This document shows positions 10,488-20,700 of a stretch of DNA of 26,996 bases, piece after piece. The position numbers and the translations under genes are program-made. The notes under the pieces were generated by a model, which worked only from the letters and a program-made list of their open reading frames with translations, made no database searches and had not been told where the DNA came from. The DNA comes from Didymodactylos carnosus (Eukaryota; Rotifera; Eurotatoria; Philodinida; Philodinidae): the NCBI GenBank assembly GCA_905250885.1, contig CAJNOQ010002001.1, positions 1 to 26,996 of the forward strand, written 5' to 3'. Each line of letters starts with the position of its first letter. Position 1 is the stretch's first letter.

Positions 10488-10846
10488 TCTCAGCATTAGG
10501 TGTCATCACCAGTGGTTCTGGTCAACAAAAAGGAAGGTAATATAAGAGCTTGTGTTGATTATCATGAATTAAATTCGATTACTAAAGCTGACCAATATCC
10601 TACACAAAAAATAGAAGAGATACTTAATCATTTTGAAGAGAAAAGAGGATTTACTTCTTTAGATGCAAATAAAGGATTCCATCAAATGAAAGTCGACAAA
10701 AAACGGTATTTCAAACATATTGTCGATTAAAACAATTTATAAGAATGCCATTTGGTTTAAGAAACGGTTCTGCAGTATTTCAAAGGTGCACGAAAAGAGT
10801 ACTGAAACATTTAAATTGGTGTATAGCTGTGGCATTAGAAAATTAG
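10488..10846 (+). pseudogene. Ty3/gypsy-type reverse transcriptase relic
   Basis: The frame at 10500-10730 reads SSPVVLVNKKEGNIRACVDY, then LNSITKADQYPTQKIEEILN and FTSLDANKGFHQMKVD. These are fingers and palm blocks of LTR-retrotransposon RT (the SPVVLV-K-DG-R-CVDYR-LN and LD-GF-Q pattern). The frame stops at TAA 10728-10730; a shifted frame continues with RMPFGLRNGSAVFQR, the next conserved RT block, until a TAG at 10844-10846. The YxDD catalytic block is absent, since the frame ends before it. No LTRs, integrase or protease are visible nearby. A fragment of this size is inert. Confidence 0.8.
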
Positions 10847-11511
10847 GTACTTTTGCAGCACTGCAACAAATTAGATAAAAATTGGGCGCTAGGTGCAAAA
10901 ATTTTCGATGAATCCGACAGCGGGTTCTTTTTAATTCTACTTTAACTTCTTTTCTGGCGTCGACATAACCTACCCGGTTTTTACCTAAATTTTATTTTTC
11001 TCATTAACGCCTTCTTTTTTAGTCAAAAATAATTGTAGGAAAGTCATTCACGCATTGCTTGATAGCCAATGGTCTGTTGTTATGATCTGATGAAATTTTT
11101 AAGACAATAATTTATGATTAACCGATGTTAATGAATACTAATTAATATCACTCTGGTGTCTTACACTTTTATTTGCAAATGAACGGTTTATTGGAAACGG
11201 TAAAGTAATACGTCATTCAAGAGAGATCTCCAAGCGCTACAGACCCCTGTATTTGCCTTTCCAAAATATTACCGATAAGCAGTTATTTGTACCGTAAACG
11301 GGGTTTCTACTATGCATTTCTGTATAAAGCTGCCGTGGATGTTTTACGAATAACTCGAGAACAAAAAGAAACAGAAAGTTCGAGTTTCAGCATTTCGTAA
11401 AGAAGGCTTTACTCTATTGTCACATATATTGTGTACTAAAAATCTCGGTTTTTCAGGTGGTGTACCTGAATGATGAAAAGCGATGAGATTGTCAAACTGT
11501 AAACCTGAGGT
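10847..11511. other. Intergenic stretch, nothing recognised
   Basis: No continuation of RT coding could be followed beyond 10846. No repeats or domains recognised. Confidence 0.35.
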
Positions 11512-11760
11512 GAATTTTTAATTGTGATATGGTGGCTAGATAGCCCAAAGTGGTCTCTACAGTTCTGCGCATGGCCGACCTCTCTATCTGCTGTGGTTCT
11601 CGAATGGTAGGCATTTTCGGGAGTCACCCGTCATTCGTTATTAGTTCTTCGGGTAAATGCCTGCCATTCTAGAACCACAACAGATGGAGAGGTCGGCCTT
11701 GCGCAGAATTGTAGAGACCACTTAGGACTATCTTGCCACCATGTCACAATTAAAAATTAT
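11512..11760. mobile_element. 250-bp hairpin (MITE-like) element
   Basis: Left arm 11512-11621 and right arm about 11648-11760 are inverted copies at roughly 88-90 percent identity by eye. Paired blocks include GTGGTCTCTACA, GGCCGACCTCTC, TGTGGTTCT and the outer TTTTTAATTGTGA. The loop is about 26 bp. The element has no coding capacity. No target duplication was identified at the outer ends. It could form a long imperfect hairpin RNA if transcribed. Confidence 0.6.
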
Positions 11761-12600
11761 TGATTACAATGTTTCACTTGAAAAACCTATGTCGCAGGAA
11801 AACTTTTCAGACTTTTTAAAACTTATTATATACAACCAAAGATTGTCTACAGAATAACTCTACCGGGATGTCGATCGGACATTCCAATAAAATATAATGA
11901 ATTATTTTACAATACCGTCGAAATCGAAATTATAATTAAAATTTAAACTTAATTAATTAATAGCTCTGTAAATAGTTATCAGTTCATCGAGAAAACTAAC
12001 AGATATATGTCATCACCTCTTCAAACTGACATAGTTTGAGGGCACATACAGGGGAAATGGAACCCCCCCATTAAGAGCTAGTTTTTAACGTTGATTTCTG
12101 TAGATGAGAAAGATTTGATTCTAAACTAGGTGAAAATGATCGATTTGTGGTGTTGTCGCTTGTCCCTTTATATCTCGAGAGTGAAGCAGCTTTAAGTGAC
12201 GCTATTTTTATTATTATCTAGTTACATATAGGTCTACAATGTTATTTAAATCTGTGATATGATCATATCTGGTTCTACTGGCCTCTTAAAGGCAATATTC
12301 ATGATCAGCGTGAAAAACTGCAACGAGTGCATGTGATTTTATGAAAATGTAAGAAGAAAAGGTTTTTGAAAATCCGGTGAGATACAACAAACGCTTAAAG
12401 CTTATATAGCACGTGAATGACATATATATATTTTTCTCGTCACTTCTCCAAATTAAATAAAACATGTTTCATCATTTTGTATATGGGATCTGTACACAAA
12501 AATTATTCTCTAAAGCAACATAAGTACATATCATGTTTATAAGCAAAGAAGAACGTGAGAAAGAAAAAAAATTTGAGAAAACTAAGTTACATAGATTCAT
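11761..12600. other. Intergenic stretch, nothing recognised
   Basis: AT-rich DNA between the hairpin element and the receptor 3' region. No gene, domain or structured repeat recognised. Confidence 0.4.
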
Positions 12601-12606
12601 AACTTA

Positions 12607-12612
12607 TTTATT
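12607..12612 (-). terminator. Candidate poly(A) signal of the receptor gene
   Basis: The plus-strand TTTATT gives AATAAA on the minus strand, about 266 bp beyond the receptor stop codon and within an AAAATAAATAAG context. It is the plausible end of the transcript, which leaves a modest 3' untranslated region. Confidence 0.35.
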
Positions 12613-12877
12613 TTGTTTCAAGAGAATCTAAATTTCAAATCTGCTGTACATCCTATGGAAATGCGGGACAGTTTAATATGCATAAATAAACTGCTTTTTG
12701 AGTATGGTCGAGCGGAGATGGAAAGCAGAACAATTTTGATTAGTAGGAGAAGGAGATTAATACATTTTGAAAGATGATTAGTGGTAGCAGAACAACCGAG
12801 AAGTATAAAAGTCAAGAAAAACGAGTGCTTTTTCTAATAAAACTCTTTCGTATAACAAACACAAATGTATGTCACCT

Positions 12878-15800
12878 TCAACTTCCTCTAACAACATTCA
12901 CTCTAACTCTCTTCCACAATTCGATTATTTCCCTTTTATAAACGGGTGATGGTAAAACAAAAATAAACAGCGTGCACATAAGCGGTAAATATGAAACAAG
13001 ATGACCGGCTAGATAGAGATATTTTTGCCACGGGTAAGTCACACAGGACAGTGCGAATGTGAAAATGAGACGAGGTAATTCGAGAGTGCTCAACACAATC
13101 GGACTGATGATAAACGGTCTATAGGTGGTAATTTGTTTTCTGAGGAGCGATGCGACCGTGTCAGTTGAGAGTAATGAGCGAGATTTTCGACGAGTAAGAC
13201 TAACAATAAATACGACTGTTGACAGGACATTAATTAAGCATGGAGCGATTAAATGGAATAGATTTATGCTCATTTCATATAATTCCAATGCTCGAGAATC
13301 AAATTTCATCACACACCATGAACGATCAGTCGATTGTGGATCACTAATCACTTGACGACTAAACACTTTGTGTGCACAACTGCTAGTGACGAGAGCGAGA
13401 ACAAAACATACCATCAACTTAGCTGCCTTTAAACTAAGATCTTTGTTGAAATTTACGCCTTTGACAACGTGTACAGCTCGTTCCACCGCGATACAAGCTG
13501 TTAACCAGTCAAAATAAGTTGGAAGAATCGATAAAAGATATTCTACAGTGATGCACGTTTCTTTTTGCCAAACATTCACTAGCAAATGAAAGAATCTAAT
13601 GCTGAGAACAAAGAGTCCCAACTGACCGACGACGGAAAGTACTAACAAGTAGATTCCACATCCGACTATACGTGTTTTCGATTGGCAAAATGTCATCAAA
13701 GATATGCTGTTCGCCACAAGTCCAACTACTACTATCACGATGACAATGCCGAGGATGAACTGGATCAACAGCGGCTGATCAAAGAGTGGCTGACCGCCCA
13801 AAGTATCTGATCCGAGCAACGCATCGACCGATAGTGAATACTGAGCGGTCGTAAACTGACAAGAACGCCCGAAGTAGCAGTTCGGACATATGCAAGCTGT
13901 ATTAGAAACTCCAAGTTGTTTAACCTGAACGCACAAACCTCTGTTTAGACAATAATTTCGTTCTGAACACTCAACAGCTGATTGATTAAAGGCCAGACAG
14001 TCAGGACGATAACTGTGATTGCCACAAAAACACATAAACACATCATCAGTGAAGCAACGTAAATGGGTATTATTACAAAGCTTAATAAAATATTTGACTC
14101 GCTTCATCAATGCATATGAAACGATAGTTTTATTCAGATATTGGCGGATGTTAGGACAGTAGTTGGATGGCAGCAGTTGAGCGTTGACATAAGAGGCATT
14201 TCGATTCGTAACGAGATTGAGAATAAAATAAAACAAACCGTGTTTATCGGTCGAATTCAAAAAGAGCTGGACAAAAACGAATCTAGGTAACTGTTGAGAC
14301 ACCTTATCCAGCACTTGAATAGTAGTATTCAATGGAACGTCTTTTAACAGAAAGTAATTCATTCGTGTCATAAAACCGTCAGAAACACTGATAATATCAT
14401 AAAAGTGAACGAAAAGTGCCGGAATTTGTTTAACTGGAGCGAAGTCTATTGTAATATTAATAAAAATATCAACTTGGATTGATCGAAATTGGCAAAACTC
14501 GCCGTAATAATGGTCTGAACACAAACAACCGTATTTCTGGGTTCTAGGATCGAAGACAACACATGTTCCATTACTCATACAAAGCTCTTTCGGACATCCA
14601 CTATACGTCGCATGACAACTCGAGCCGAATTTTCCCAATGGACAAATACATTCAGTGTCAAAAAGCTGAGAATATTCTCCGCATTTTCTAAGATCAGAAA
14701 TGTGACAACGAGCTCCTGCCCAGCCGTCGTTGCATAAACAATAATACTGTTGTGGAGCGTTTACATAGCTTCTACATTGACCATGATTTGAGCAGTCGAA
14801 TGCTCCTTTTTTACAAACACTACCTTCTACGTTGCTAACTGGGAATTCCAACAGCACAGCGAGCCTGTTAACCGGTAGGAAGGAAAAGTCAATCCCAAAG
14901 TACCATGATGAATGCAGTTTGACACTACTGTACGTGATCAAATAGGCATGGACTTGCACGTAATAATCGCCGATGTTTGTTTTTGATGGTATCAAGTAGA
15001 AGATATGTTTCAGCGTTGAATGGAGAAATGGAACATGAACAATCTGTTCGCGTCCAATCATCGTACCGCTTCTGTCAAACAGAGTAAACAATAACCGGAG
15101 AATTGCATGACTATTCCATGAGATGGGGGTTTCCACCTGGATAACGACGGATATTCTTTCACGTTGGTACTGGCATCTCGAACCATAGTAAGCTGGTGAA
15201 CAGAGACAATGTTCAAATGGCGCATCTTCTGAGCTTATCAATACACCCCGATAACAATAAAAAACAGTATGGTCGTCATTTCTAGTATGTCGCTCATTAG
15301 ACACTGTGAAGAAACCGTTTTCTGAATGTGTACCGGTTTTAAGAGATCTCGCAGACAGATACTCAGTATCGATAGTGGTTAGAGGTTTGTATTTTCGTCG
15401 ATCCATTAAATCGCACAACCATTCGTCTTCACCTTCCGGTAAACAATCAATCACACCATCACACCGAGAATTTCGACTAAGACACGTACTTTTACAAGGA
15501 AAAAACTCTCCGACAAGACATCCATTATAATTACAGGTATCCTCGTCATCATTCAATGGACAATCATGCCTGCGATCACACAGTTGATGCGGATGAATGC
15601 ATTTACTGCTGTTCAAGCATTTATATCTTCCCCACTCGCTTCCACAATACATGTGCCTCTCATCTGACGCTCCTAGACAATCAATAACTCCATCACCCGC
15701 CTTTTCTAATGGCAAGCATTCTATAGTTTCAATGGTGGACTTAATGCAATAATGCTCTGTCGTTTTACATTTACCTACACTATAAGCGATATTTGACTCA

Positions 15801-17653
15801 ATGGTTCTGTTTCCACAATCAAGTTCATCCCTACCATTTACCGTATTCCAAACTCCATCACAAGTTATATCTTCGAATACTAGAGGCCATTCATCGCATT
15901 CTGACTCATCTGTATCATTATCTTTAGAAAAAAGATACAGTTTATCACCATTGCAAATGTCTTGAAAATTGACAATTGCTGATATCAGAGAGGCACCTTG
16001 TAGATACTGGCACGTAGTGCTATCGACAACGTTACATGTACTACTTAGATATTCATCGGATCCATCGTCGCAATCAGAATGCCGATCAGATAGGTATTTT
16101 CTCGGAATGCACTGCTTTCCATTGAAACATTTGAAACGATTAGTAAAATTGAGTTCACATGTATCTGAATATTTTTCATCGATCCTTGAAAAACAATCTA
16201 TATAACCATCACCAACACGATGTTTTGATAAGCACCTATTCGTAATATTACATTTAAACAAGTTTTGTGCACATACGGTGTCATTAAGAAGCTGTCTCGA
16301 CGCAGAACAACTGGAGAAAAATAGTAGAACTTCACTTAGAAATTCGTTCCAATCTGCATCCGCGACTCGAGACTTCAACTCCTCTGCCGAACGACAGAGA
16401 AAACCATCAGCCATCGGTAAACCTAAATAGTATGGGCACACTCTTGAATCGAAACAAATAAAATCGGGCAGTTTATCTTCTTCCCAATTTGTTTTATTGT
16501 TCATGTATAACGCACGTACAAAAGGAAACAGGAACGGACCTTGTGGAAAAAAGAATGTGTCATTACATACGATGGGTAGCTGTGATTCACATGAATCTTC
16601 GCACCATTGCTCACAAACATCCCAGTCAATTTCATACAGATCGGTAAAACCCATCAGACACAACATTGTTTTCCAGCAAACTATGCTCAACGAACCATCT
16701 GAAACATATTCAAACATTTTTCTCACATAGACTTCATAACGACCATTTGTACAGGACCAAACATCATTAAAAATACAGTCTCCATCACTACAAGAATATG
16801 TCAACCATCCACAGTTATATTCTTCACACTCGATAAGGTGGCTTTGCGTGCACGGATAAGTGTAAAATGTTCCTGTTCCAAACTGCTCATCGCTGGCGTC
16901 AGAACAGTCAAAAACAAGGTCAAATGAAAAACTCTTTGGAATGCACATTCCATTATTACATCGAAATTCCGTTTCATCGTCACATTCGTTTCCCTCTAAC
17001 TCTGTACAGCGATATTCATCACTTTCATCATCGCAGTCAACCATGCCGTTACAAATCTGTCGCCAATCTAGACATGTAATATTTCCCTTGCATTTGTGAT
17101 TTATATAACACGTAATGTCATCTAAACCCAATTCGATTTCACTTCTCCGGTATTTCATCTTAAAGCGTGTTTTAGTTATTTGTTCAAACGACGTCTCATT
17201 AGTTTTAAATGTGTACTGACAACTTGTACCGAAATAGTGTTGATTAGTACAATTGCAAAAAGATCCATTGGTTTCCTGAGAATTTGTTAAATATTTACCA
17301 TAATCATCTATGGTATCAGTCGGTGCATGCCAATCAAATAACTGTTCACTGGTTATGTTTCTCGCTTTTAATTCATCGAATGAGTATAGTTTGCCGTGGC
17401 AATTCAAGTCATTAGTCCGATTCTTTAGATATGGTGTTCGAATACAATACGGAACCAATTGTAATGCTCGATTCTCTTTTGGCCAGTTGTAACGCGCACT
17501 TCGAATCTCTTGTTTTGAATATATATAGAGACAATCATAGAAATCACTATTATTCTCAATATTTGTGTAATACATGTGAAAGTGATTGTCAAGAGACTTG
17601 AAGACGCCAAATAGTAATATAAAAATAACGCCAACTTTCCTTTTTGTCGTCAT
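12878..17653 (-). CDS. Large rhodopsin-like GPCR with LDL-receptor-A and EGF-like ectodomain
   Basis: 1591 codons, one uninterrupted frame from ATG at 17653. Residues 1-20 (VGVIFILLFGVFKS) look like a signal peptide. The ectodomain of ~1270 residues has an EGF-like end near 135-150, then at least seven LDLa modules with the acidic Ca-binding signature, for example CDDESDE (~207), CSDASDE (~250), CDDGSDE (~530), CLGASDE (~665) and DCPLNDDEDTC (~700). Four more EGF-like units lie near 800-833, 945-985, 1023-1060 and 1230-1270. After two of them come similar beta-rich stretches (~835-940 and ~1060-1150). Seven membrane helices follow (~1293-1580), with Asn1315 in helix 1 (GLVANS), Glu1391-Arg1392 in the DRY position, Cys pairs in ETC and SWC suited to the helix 3/loop 2 disulfide, and PSPVY in place of NPxxY. 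There is no GPS cleavage motif, so this is not an adhesion GPCR. It is likely a surface receptor coupled to G proteins; the ligand is unknown. The start is supported by the signal peptide. Confidence 0.9.
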   Translation of the reverse strand: MTTKRKVGVIFILLFGVFKSLDNHFHMYYTNIENNSDFYDCLYIYSKQEIRSARYNWPKENRALQLVPYCIRTPYLKNRTNDLNCHGKLYSFDELKARNITSEQLFDWHAPTDTIDDYGKYLTNSQETNGSFCNCTNQHYFGTSCQYTFKTNETSFEQITKTRFKMKYRRSEIELGLDDITCYINHKCKGNITCLDWRQICNGMVDCDDESDEYRCTELEGNECDDETEFRCNNGMCIPKSFSFDLVFDCSDASDEQFGTGTFYTYPCTQSHLIECEEYNCGWLTYSCSDGDCIFNDVWSCTNGRYEVYVRKMFEYVSDGSLSIVCWKTMLCLMGFTDLYEIDWDVCEQWCEDSCESQLPIVCNDTFFFPQGPFLFPFVRALYMNNKTNWEEDKLPDFICFDSRVCPYYLGLPMADGFLCRSAEELKSRVADADWNEFLSEVLLFFSSCSASRQLLNDTVCAQNLFKCNITNRCLSKHRVGDGYIDCFSRIDEKYSDTCELNFTNRFKCFNGKQCIPRKYLSDRHSDCDDGSDEYLSSTCNVVDSTTCQYLQGASLISAIVNFQDICNGDKLYLFSKDNDTDESECDEWPLVFEDITCDGVWNTVNGRDELDCGNRTIESNIAYSVGKCKTTEHYCIKSTIETIECLPLEKAGDGVIDCLGASDERHMYCGSEWGRYKCLNSSKCIHPHQLCDRRHDCPLNDDEDTCNYNGCLVGEFFPCKSTCLSRNSRCDGVIDCLPEGEDEWLCDLMDRRKYKPLTTIDTEYLSARSLKTGTHSENGFFTVSNERHTRNDDHTVFYCYRGVLISSEDAPFEHCLCSPAYYGSRCQYQRERISVVIQVETPISWNSHAILRLLFTLFDRSGTMIGREQIVHVPFLHSTLKHIFYLIPSKTNIGDYYVQVHAYLITYSSVKLHSSWYFGIDFSFLPVNRLAVLLEFPVSNVEGSVCKKGAFDCSNHGQCRSYVNAPQQYYCLCNDGWAGARCHISDLRKCGEYSQLFDTECICPLGKFGSSCHATYSGCPKELCMSNGTCVVFDPRTQKYGCLCSDHYYGEFCQFRSIQVDIFINITIDFAPVKQIPALFVHFYDIISVSDGFMTRMNYFLLKDVPLNTTIQVLDKVSQQLPRFVFVQLFLNSTDKHGLFYFILNLVTNRNASYVNAQLLPSNYCPNIRQYLNKTIVSYALMKRVKYFIKLCNNTHLRCFTDDVFMCFCGNHSYRPDCLAFNQSAVECSERNYCLNRGLCVQVKQLGVSNTACICPNCYFGRSCQFTTAQYSLSVDALLGSDTLGGQPLFDQPLLIQFILGIVIVIVVVGLVANSISLMTFCQSKTRIVGCGIYLLVLSVVGQLGLFVLSIRFFHLLVNVWQKETCITVEYLLSILPTYFDWLTACIAVERAVHVVKGVNFNKDLSLKAAKLMVCFVLALVTSSCAHKVFSRQVISDPQSTDRSWCVMKFDSRALELYEMSINLFHLIAPCLINVLSTVVFIVSLTRRKSRSLLSTDTVASLLRKQITTYRPFIISPIVLSTLELPRLIFTFALSCVTYPWQKYLYLAGHLVSYLPLMCTLFIFVLPSPVYKREIIELWKRVRVNVVRGS

Positions 17654-17698
17654 TCTCTATGGATAATACAACGCCAGTATTCGCTCATCGATGGATCG

Positions 17699-17973
17699 CA
17701 TAGATTGTATAGCCTTAAAATTAAAAAAAACTAGGCAAATCTATGAAAAAATATGATTGTTTTTCCCAAAAGAATTCCTCATACTCACAGTGAATAAAAG
17801 TATGAATAAAATGTTATCGTAGGCGCAGAAAACTGCACGTTCTAACATCAGTCTTCAATTTCTTTCTCTCATGAAATATAACACAAAAATGAAGAAAAGA
17901 AAGCGATTGTATTCGTGCTTTTCTCAAGGCCTATTCTCTCTCAATGATCAATTTCTTTTAAGACGTCGGCCAA
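17699..17973. repeat. Outer left arm of the 2.26-kb foldback
   Basis: Pairs with 19679-19956. It contains the region immediately upstream of the receptor gene, so the receptor's promoter probably lies within or beyond this arm. Confidence 0.65.
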
Positions 17974-18551
17974 CTGCAGACAACGTTTCAGTCAAGAGTT
18001 ATGACAGTTATACGAAAAGGTCAAACATAGGCGCCGTATACTGGACTTACCATTCTTAAAAGTGCTTTTTTGCTCGGCAGTCAACAGTATCTATTAAATT
18101 TCTCAGCCATTTTAAAAGATGGAGACCTCGAATTGATCTTAAATTGAAGCGAACAGGCATGGAAATGGCGTAAGAAAACCGGACTTTTTATTTAAGTTGT
18201 CAATGCTTTCCATTGTTGAAAGTTATACAACCAGTTGTTACGCTTTTCGATCTTTTGAGTTGAAATCCTTCAGAAAATAAAACAGAAAGATAATTCAATA
18301 ATTTGGCTCTTTTACGTTGTTACTCTAACTTAAACTGATATTGAAAAATCAATCCGAGCTCTCCAGTTGCTCTCTGAGGGAAGAAAAATCCCGCCGGACG
18401 GTAGATATCTCATTTTGTCTCACGTTCGAGCAGCATCTATTAAATAATGATAGACGAAGCCTCAACAATTATTACGTAACCACTTCGGTGAAAAGGTGTT
18501 GTCCGATACAGTCAGACTTTATTACTGATGTTTGTGAATAAAACCATCAGT

Positions 18552-18765
18552 GAATCAGTAAATTAACATATGATGCACAAGTAATGGCAATAATGTCAAA
18601 CTCTGTTAGACCATATTGCTGACTTCTAAACCAATCAAACTTTTTTTGGTTGGAAAGAGCAAAGTTTGAGCTACAACTTGTACCAGACATATTTTCTCAG
18701 AACAAATTTGAGAAGGGGGAAAAGTCAAAAACCAAACACGTCTGAAAAACTCCTTGCAACTTCGC
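18552..18765. repeat. Inner left arm of the 2.26-kb foldback
   Basis: Pairs with 19303-19515. The similarity weakens past the CTTGCAACTTC block at about 18753-18763. Confidence 0.6.
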
Positions 18766-19302
18766 CATGGAGCAACATCATTTTCTATTTCCTATTAGTT
18801 TTTTTCATCAGAAGAGAAATGAGGGAACACGTTAAATGATGATTTTTGTATCATAAAGAGTGCTCTTTCCAATGGTATATTGGAAGTTATATTTACTCTT
18901 CATTTTTGTACCACAATACAGCTTTTTCTATAAGAGACTAAATAAGTTGGTCGGTCCTACTACCTGGCCGTTTTGCAACGATAAAAAATCTTTTTTGAAT
19001 TATTTTTTTTGCAAAATTTCTACGATCAGACATGTTTCTAACAAATAACGCAAAAAGAATTCAGTTCATGCATAATTTCTGAAGATGATGGCTGATTTTC
19101 TTGCAAAGTGATAGTTTTGCAAAAGACTCGATTTTACAAAAAATTGATGTTTAAAACGTTTTTGATTAAAGAATCAAGAACGGATCTAAAACTTTTACCA
19201 ATGTTAATATCGATAGAGTTTTTGATCCGCTACATTTTGATGTATTTTTTGTTCCAGTGCGATACATGGAGCCCCGAAATAATTGACAAATACAAACTTT
19301 TC

Positions 19303-19515
19303 AAGTTGTAAAAACTTTTTCAGAGGTGTTTGGTTTTTGACTTTTCCTCCTTCTCAGATTGGTTCTCGAAAAATATCTCTGGTATAAAACTTGTAGCTCA
19401 GACTTTGCTCTTTCCAACAAAACAATTTTTGATTGGTTTAGAAGTCGGCAATACGGTGTAACACAGTTTGACATTATTGCCATCACTTTTGCACCATATG
19501 TTATAACCCAAAATT
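19303..19515. repeat. Inner right arm of the 2.26-kb foldback
   Basis: Inverted copy of 18552-18765. The central loop between inner arms (18766-19302) shows no further obvious pairing. Confidence 0.6.
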
Positions 19516-19678
19516 CATTGTCGAATATATCGCCCATTTGTTTACGCTAATTTCTCTGCGTATGATGTATACGTATCAAGTATCAAATTCTACAGAATAT
19601 GTTTACTGCATGACAAAGTACTAAAATTTCTTTTTGTTATTATTTAAATGATGATATTCTCTGATATATGTTGAATAT

Positions 19679-19956
19679 GTTGGCCACGTATTTTAAAAGA
19701 AAATTGATCACTGAGAGAGAAGAGACCTTAGAAAAAGCACGAATACAATCGCTTTCTTTTCTTCATTTTTGTCTTCTATTTTATGAGAGAAAGAAATTGA
19801 AGACTGATGTATTTTAGAACGTGCAGTTTTCTACGCCTACGATAACATTTTATTCATACTTTTATCCACTGTGAGTATAAGGAATTCTTTTAGAAGGAAA
19901 CAATCATACAGAGATTTGCCCAGTTTTTCCTTTATTTTGAAACTATACAATCTATG
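19679..19956. repeat. Outer right arm of the 2.26-kb foldback
   Basis: Inverted copy of 17699-17973, ending in CTATACAATCTATG at 19943-19956. Confidence 0.65.
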
Positions 19957-20400
19957 TACGTCCGTAGAATAACGGAGCCATATCGTAGTTATGGTGTGTT
20001 CTGATTCTAAATAGTTGGAAACACCTTTATGAGTATGTGATCGAATGTTGCCGTGATAAGTTTGATAGTCTGACTATTATATGATGATCTTGTTTTCTCA
20101 TTTCGCTGACAAGTAGCTGTGAGCAATTATTGATATCGTATTGGTGATTGTTAGTCTACCTTCTACATTTATCTCTGTTGTATGAGAACTAGACCAATTG
20201 TCATAATAAGACAGAAAACAGCGTTTTGAGAGCCAGCTTCCTGCATCGAATCATATTTTGTGGTGCTGTGCGTCTCGTGTTTTATAACATTCAGTCCATT
20301 TAGTTATCACGAATCTAGAACTCGTCCACTATTACCACACCATGTATTTGTTTTATTCCTTTGGAAAGATCTTATCAAAAAACTAAATCGATCAAATCGG
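19957..20400. other. Intergenic stretch, nothing recognised
   Basis: No gene or repeat identified between the foldback and the hAT MITE target site. Confidence 0.4.
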
Positions 20401-20408
20401 CTCCCAAT
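20401..20408. repeat. Target-site duplication (left) of the hAT MITE
   Basis: CTCCCAAT directly precedes the terminal repeat and is repeated exactly at 20693-20700. Confidence 0.9.
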
Positions 20409-20692
20409 CAGAGCCCTGCAGGTTGCCAATATTTGGCAACCTATAACCTAAGCTATAAAAAATTTCACAACCTAATCCTAACCTAACCTATGGAGTCGAC
20501 AACCTAATCCTAACCTAACCTATGGAGTCGACAACCTAATCCTAACCTAACCATTGAAAAAAAAAATAGAACAACCTATAACCTAACCTAGCCTATAACT
20601 TTCGCAACCTAATCCTAACCTAACCTATAGCTTTTGCAACCTAATCCTAACTTAACCTATAGGTTAGGTTAGAATCAACCTGCAGGGCTCTG
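20409..20692. mobile_element. 284-bp hAT-type MITE filled with CCTAACC-like repeats
   Basis: Perfect 17-bp terminal inverted repeats, CAGAGCCCTGCAGGTTG at 20409-20425 and its complement at 20676-20692, are flanked by an exact 8-bp duplication, CTCCCAAT (20401-20408 and 20693-20700). The CAG-type ends and 8-bp duplication are diagnostic of the hAT superfamily. The interior holds repeated AACCTAATCCTAACCTAACC units, two of them in a ~31-bp tandem with TATGGAGTCGAC spacers. At the left end is a perfect hairpin, GGTTGCCAA-TAT-TTGGCAACC (20421-20441). Near the right end AACCTATAGGTT lets the repeat fold back. There is no coding capacity, so a hAT transposase elsewhere must have moved it. The perfect termini and duplication suggest recent insertion. 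Confidence 0.9.
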
Positions 20693-20700
20693 CTCCCAAT
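20693..20700. repeat. Target-site duplication (right) of the hAT MITE
   Basis: Exact copy of 20401-20408. Confidence 0.9.

Larger units (their letters stand above)
17699..19956. mobile_element. 2.26-kb nested inverted-repeat (foldback) element
   Basis: The outer arms 17699-17973 and 19679-19956 are inverted copies. CATAGATTGTATAG ends pair exactly, followed by blocks such as GAATTCCT/AGGAATTC, CTGTGAGTAT, AACGTGCAGTTTTC, and GAAAGCGATTGTATTCGTGC. A second pair lies inside: 18552-18765 and 19303-19515, sharing GGCAATAATGTCAAACT, GACTTCTAAACCAATC and TCAAAAACCAAACAC. Arms are about 80-85 percent identical by eye. The gap between outer and inner arms is 578 bp on the left and 163 bp on the right, so one side has gained or lost about 415 bp. 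No transposase coding is visible. No target duplication was found. It begins 46 bp upstream of the receptor ATG. Confidence 0.65.

Noticed and set aside
13125-13355. Plus-strand open frames across the receptor
   Set aside because: They lie opposite a well-supported minus-strand gene and have no domain features; they are shadows.
12878-17653. Adhesion-type GPCR
   Set aside because: No GPS/GAIN cleavage motif before the first helix, while the helix 1 Asn, the ER(x) motif and the P-x-x-Y-like motif fit class A.
20430-20675. CCTAACC tract as an internal telomere or chromosome end
   Set aside because: It is bounded by perfect inverted termini and an 8-bp duplication, so it is the interior of a transposon. 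The units are also irregular.
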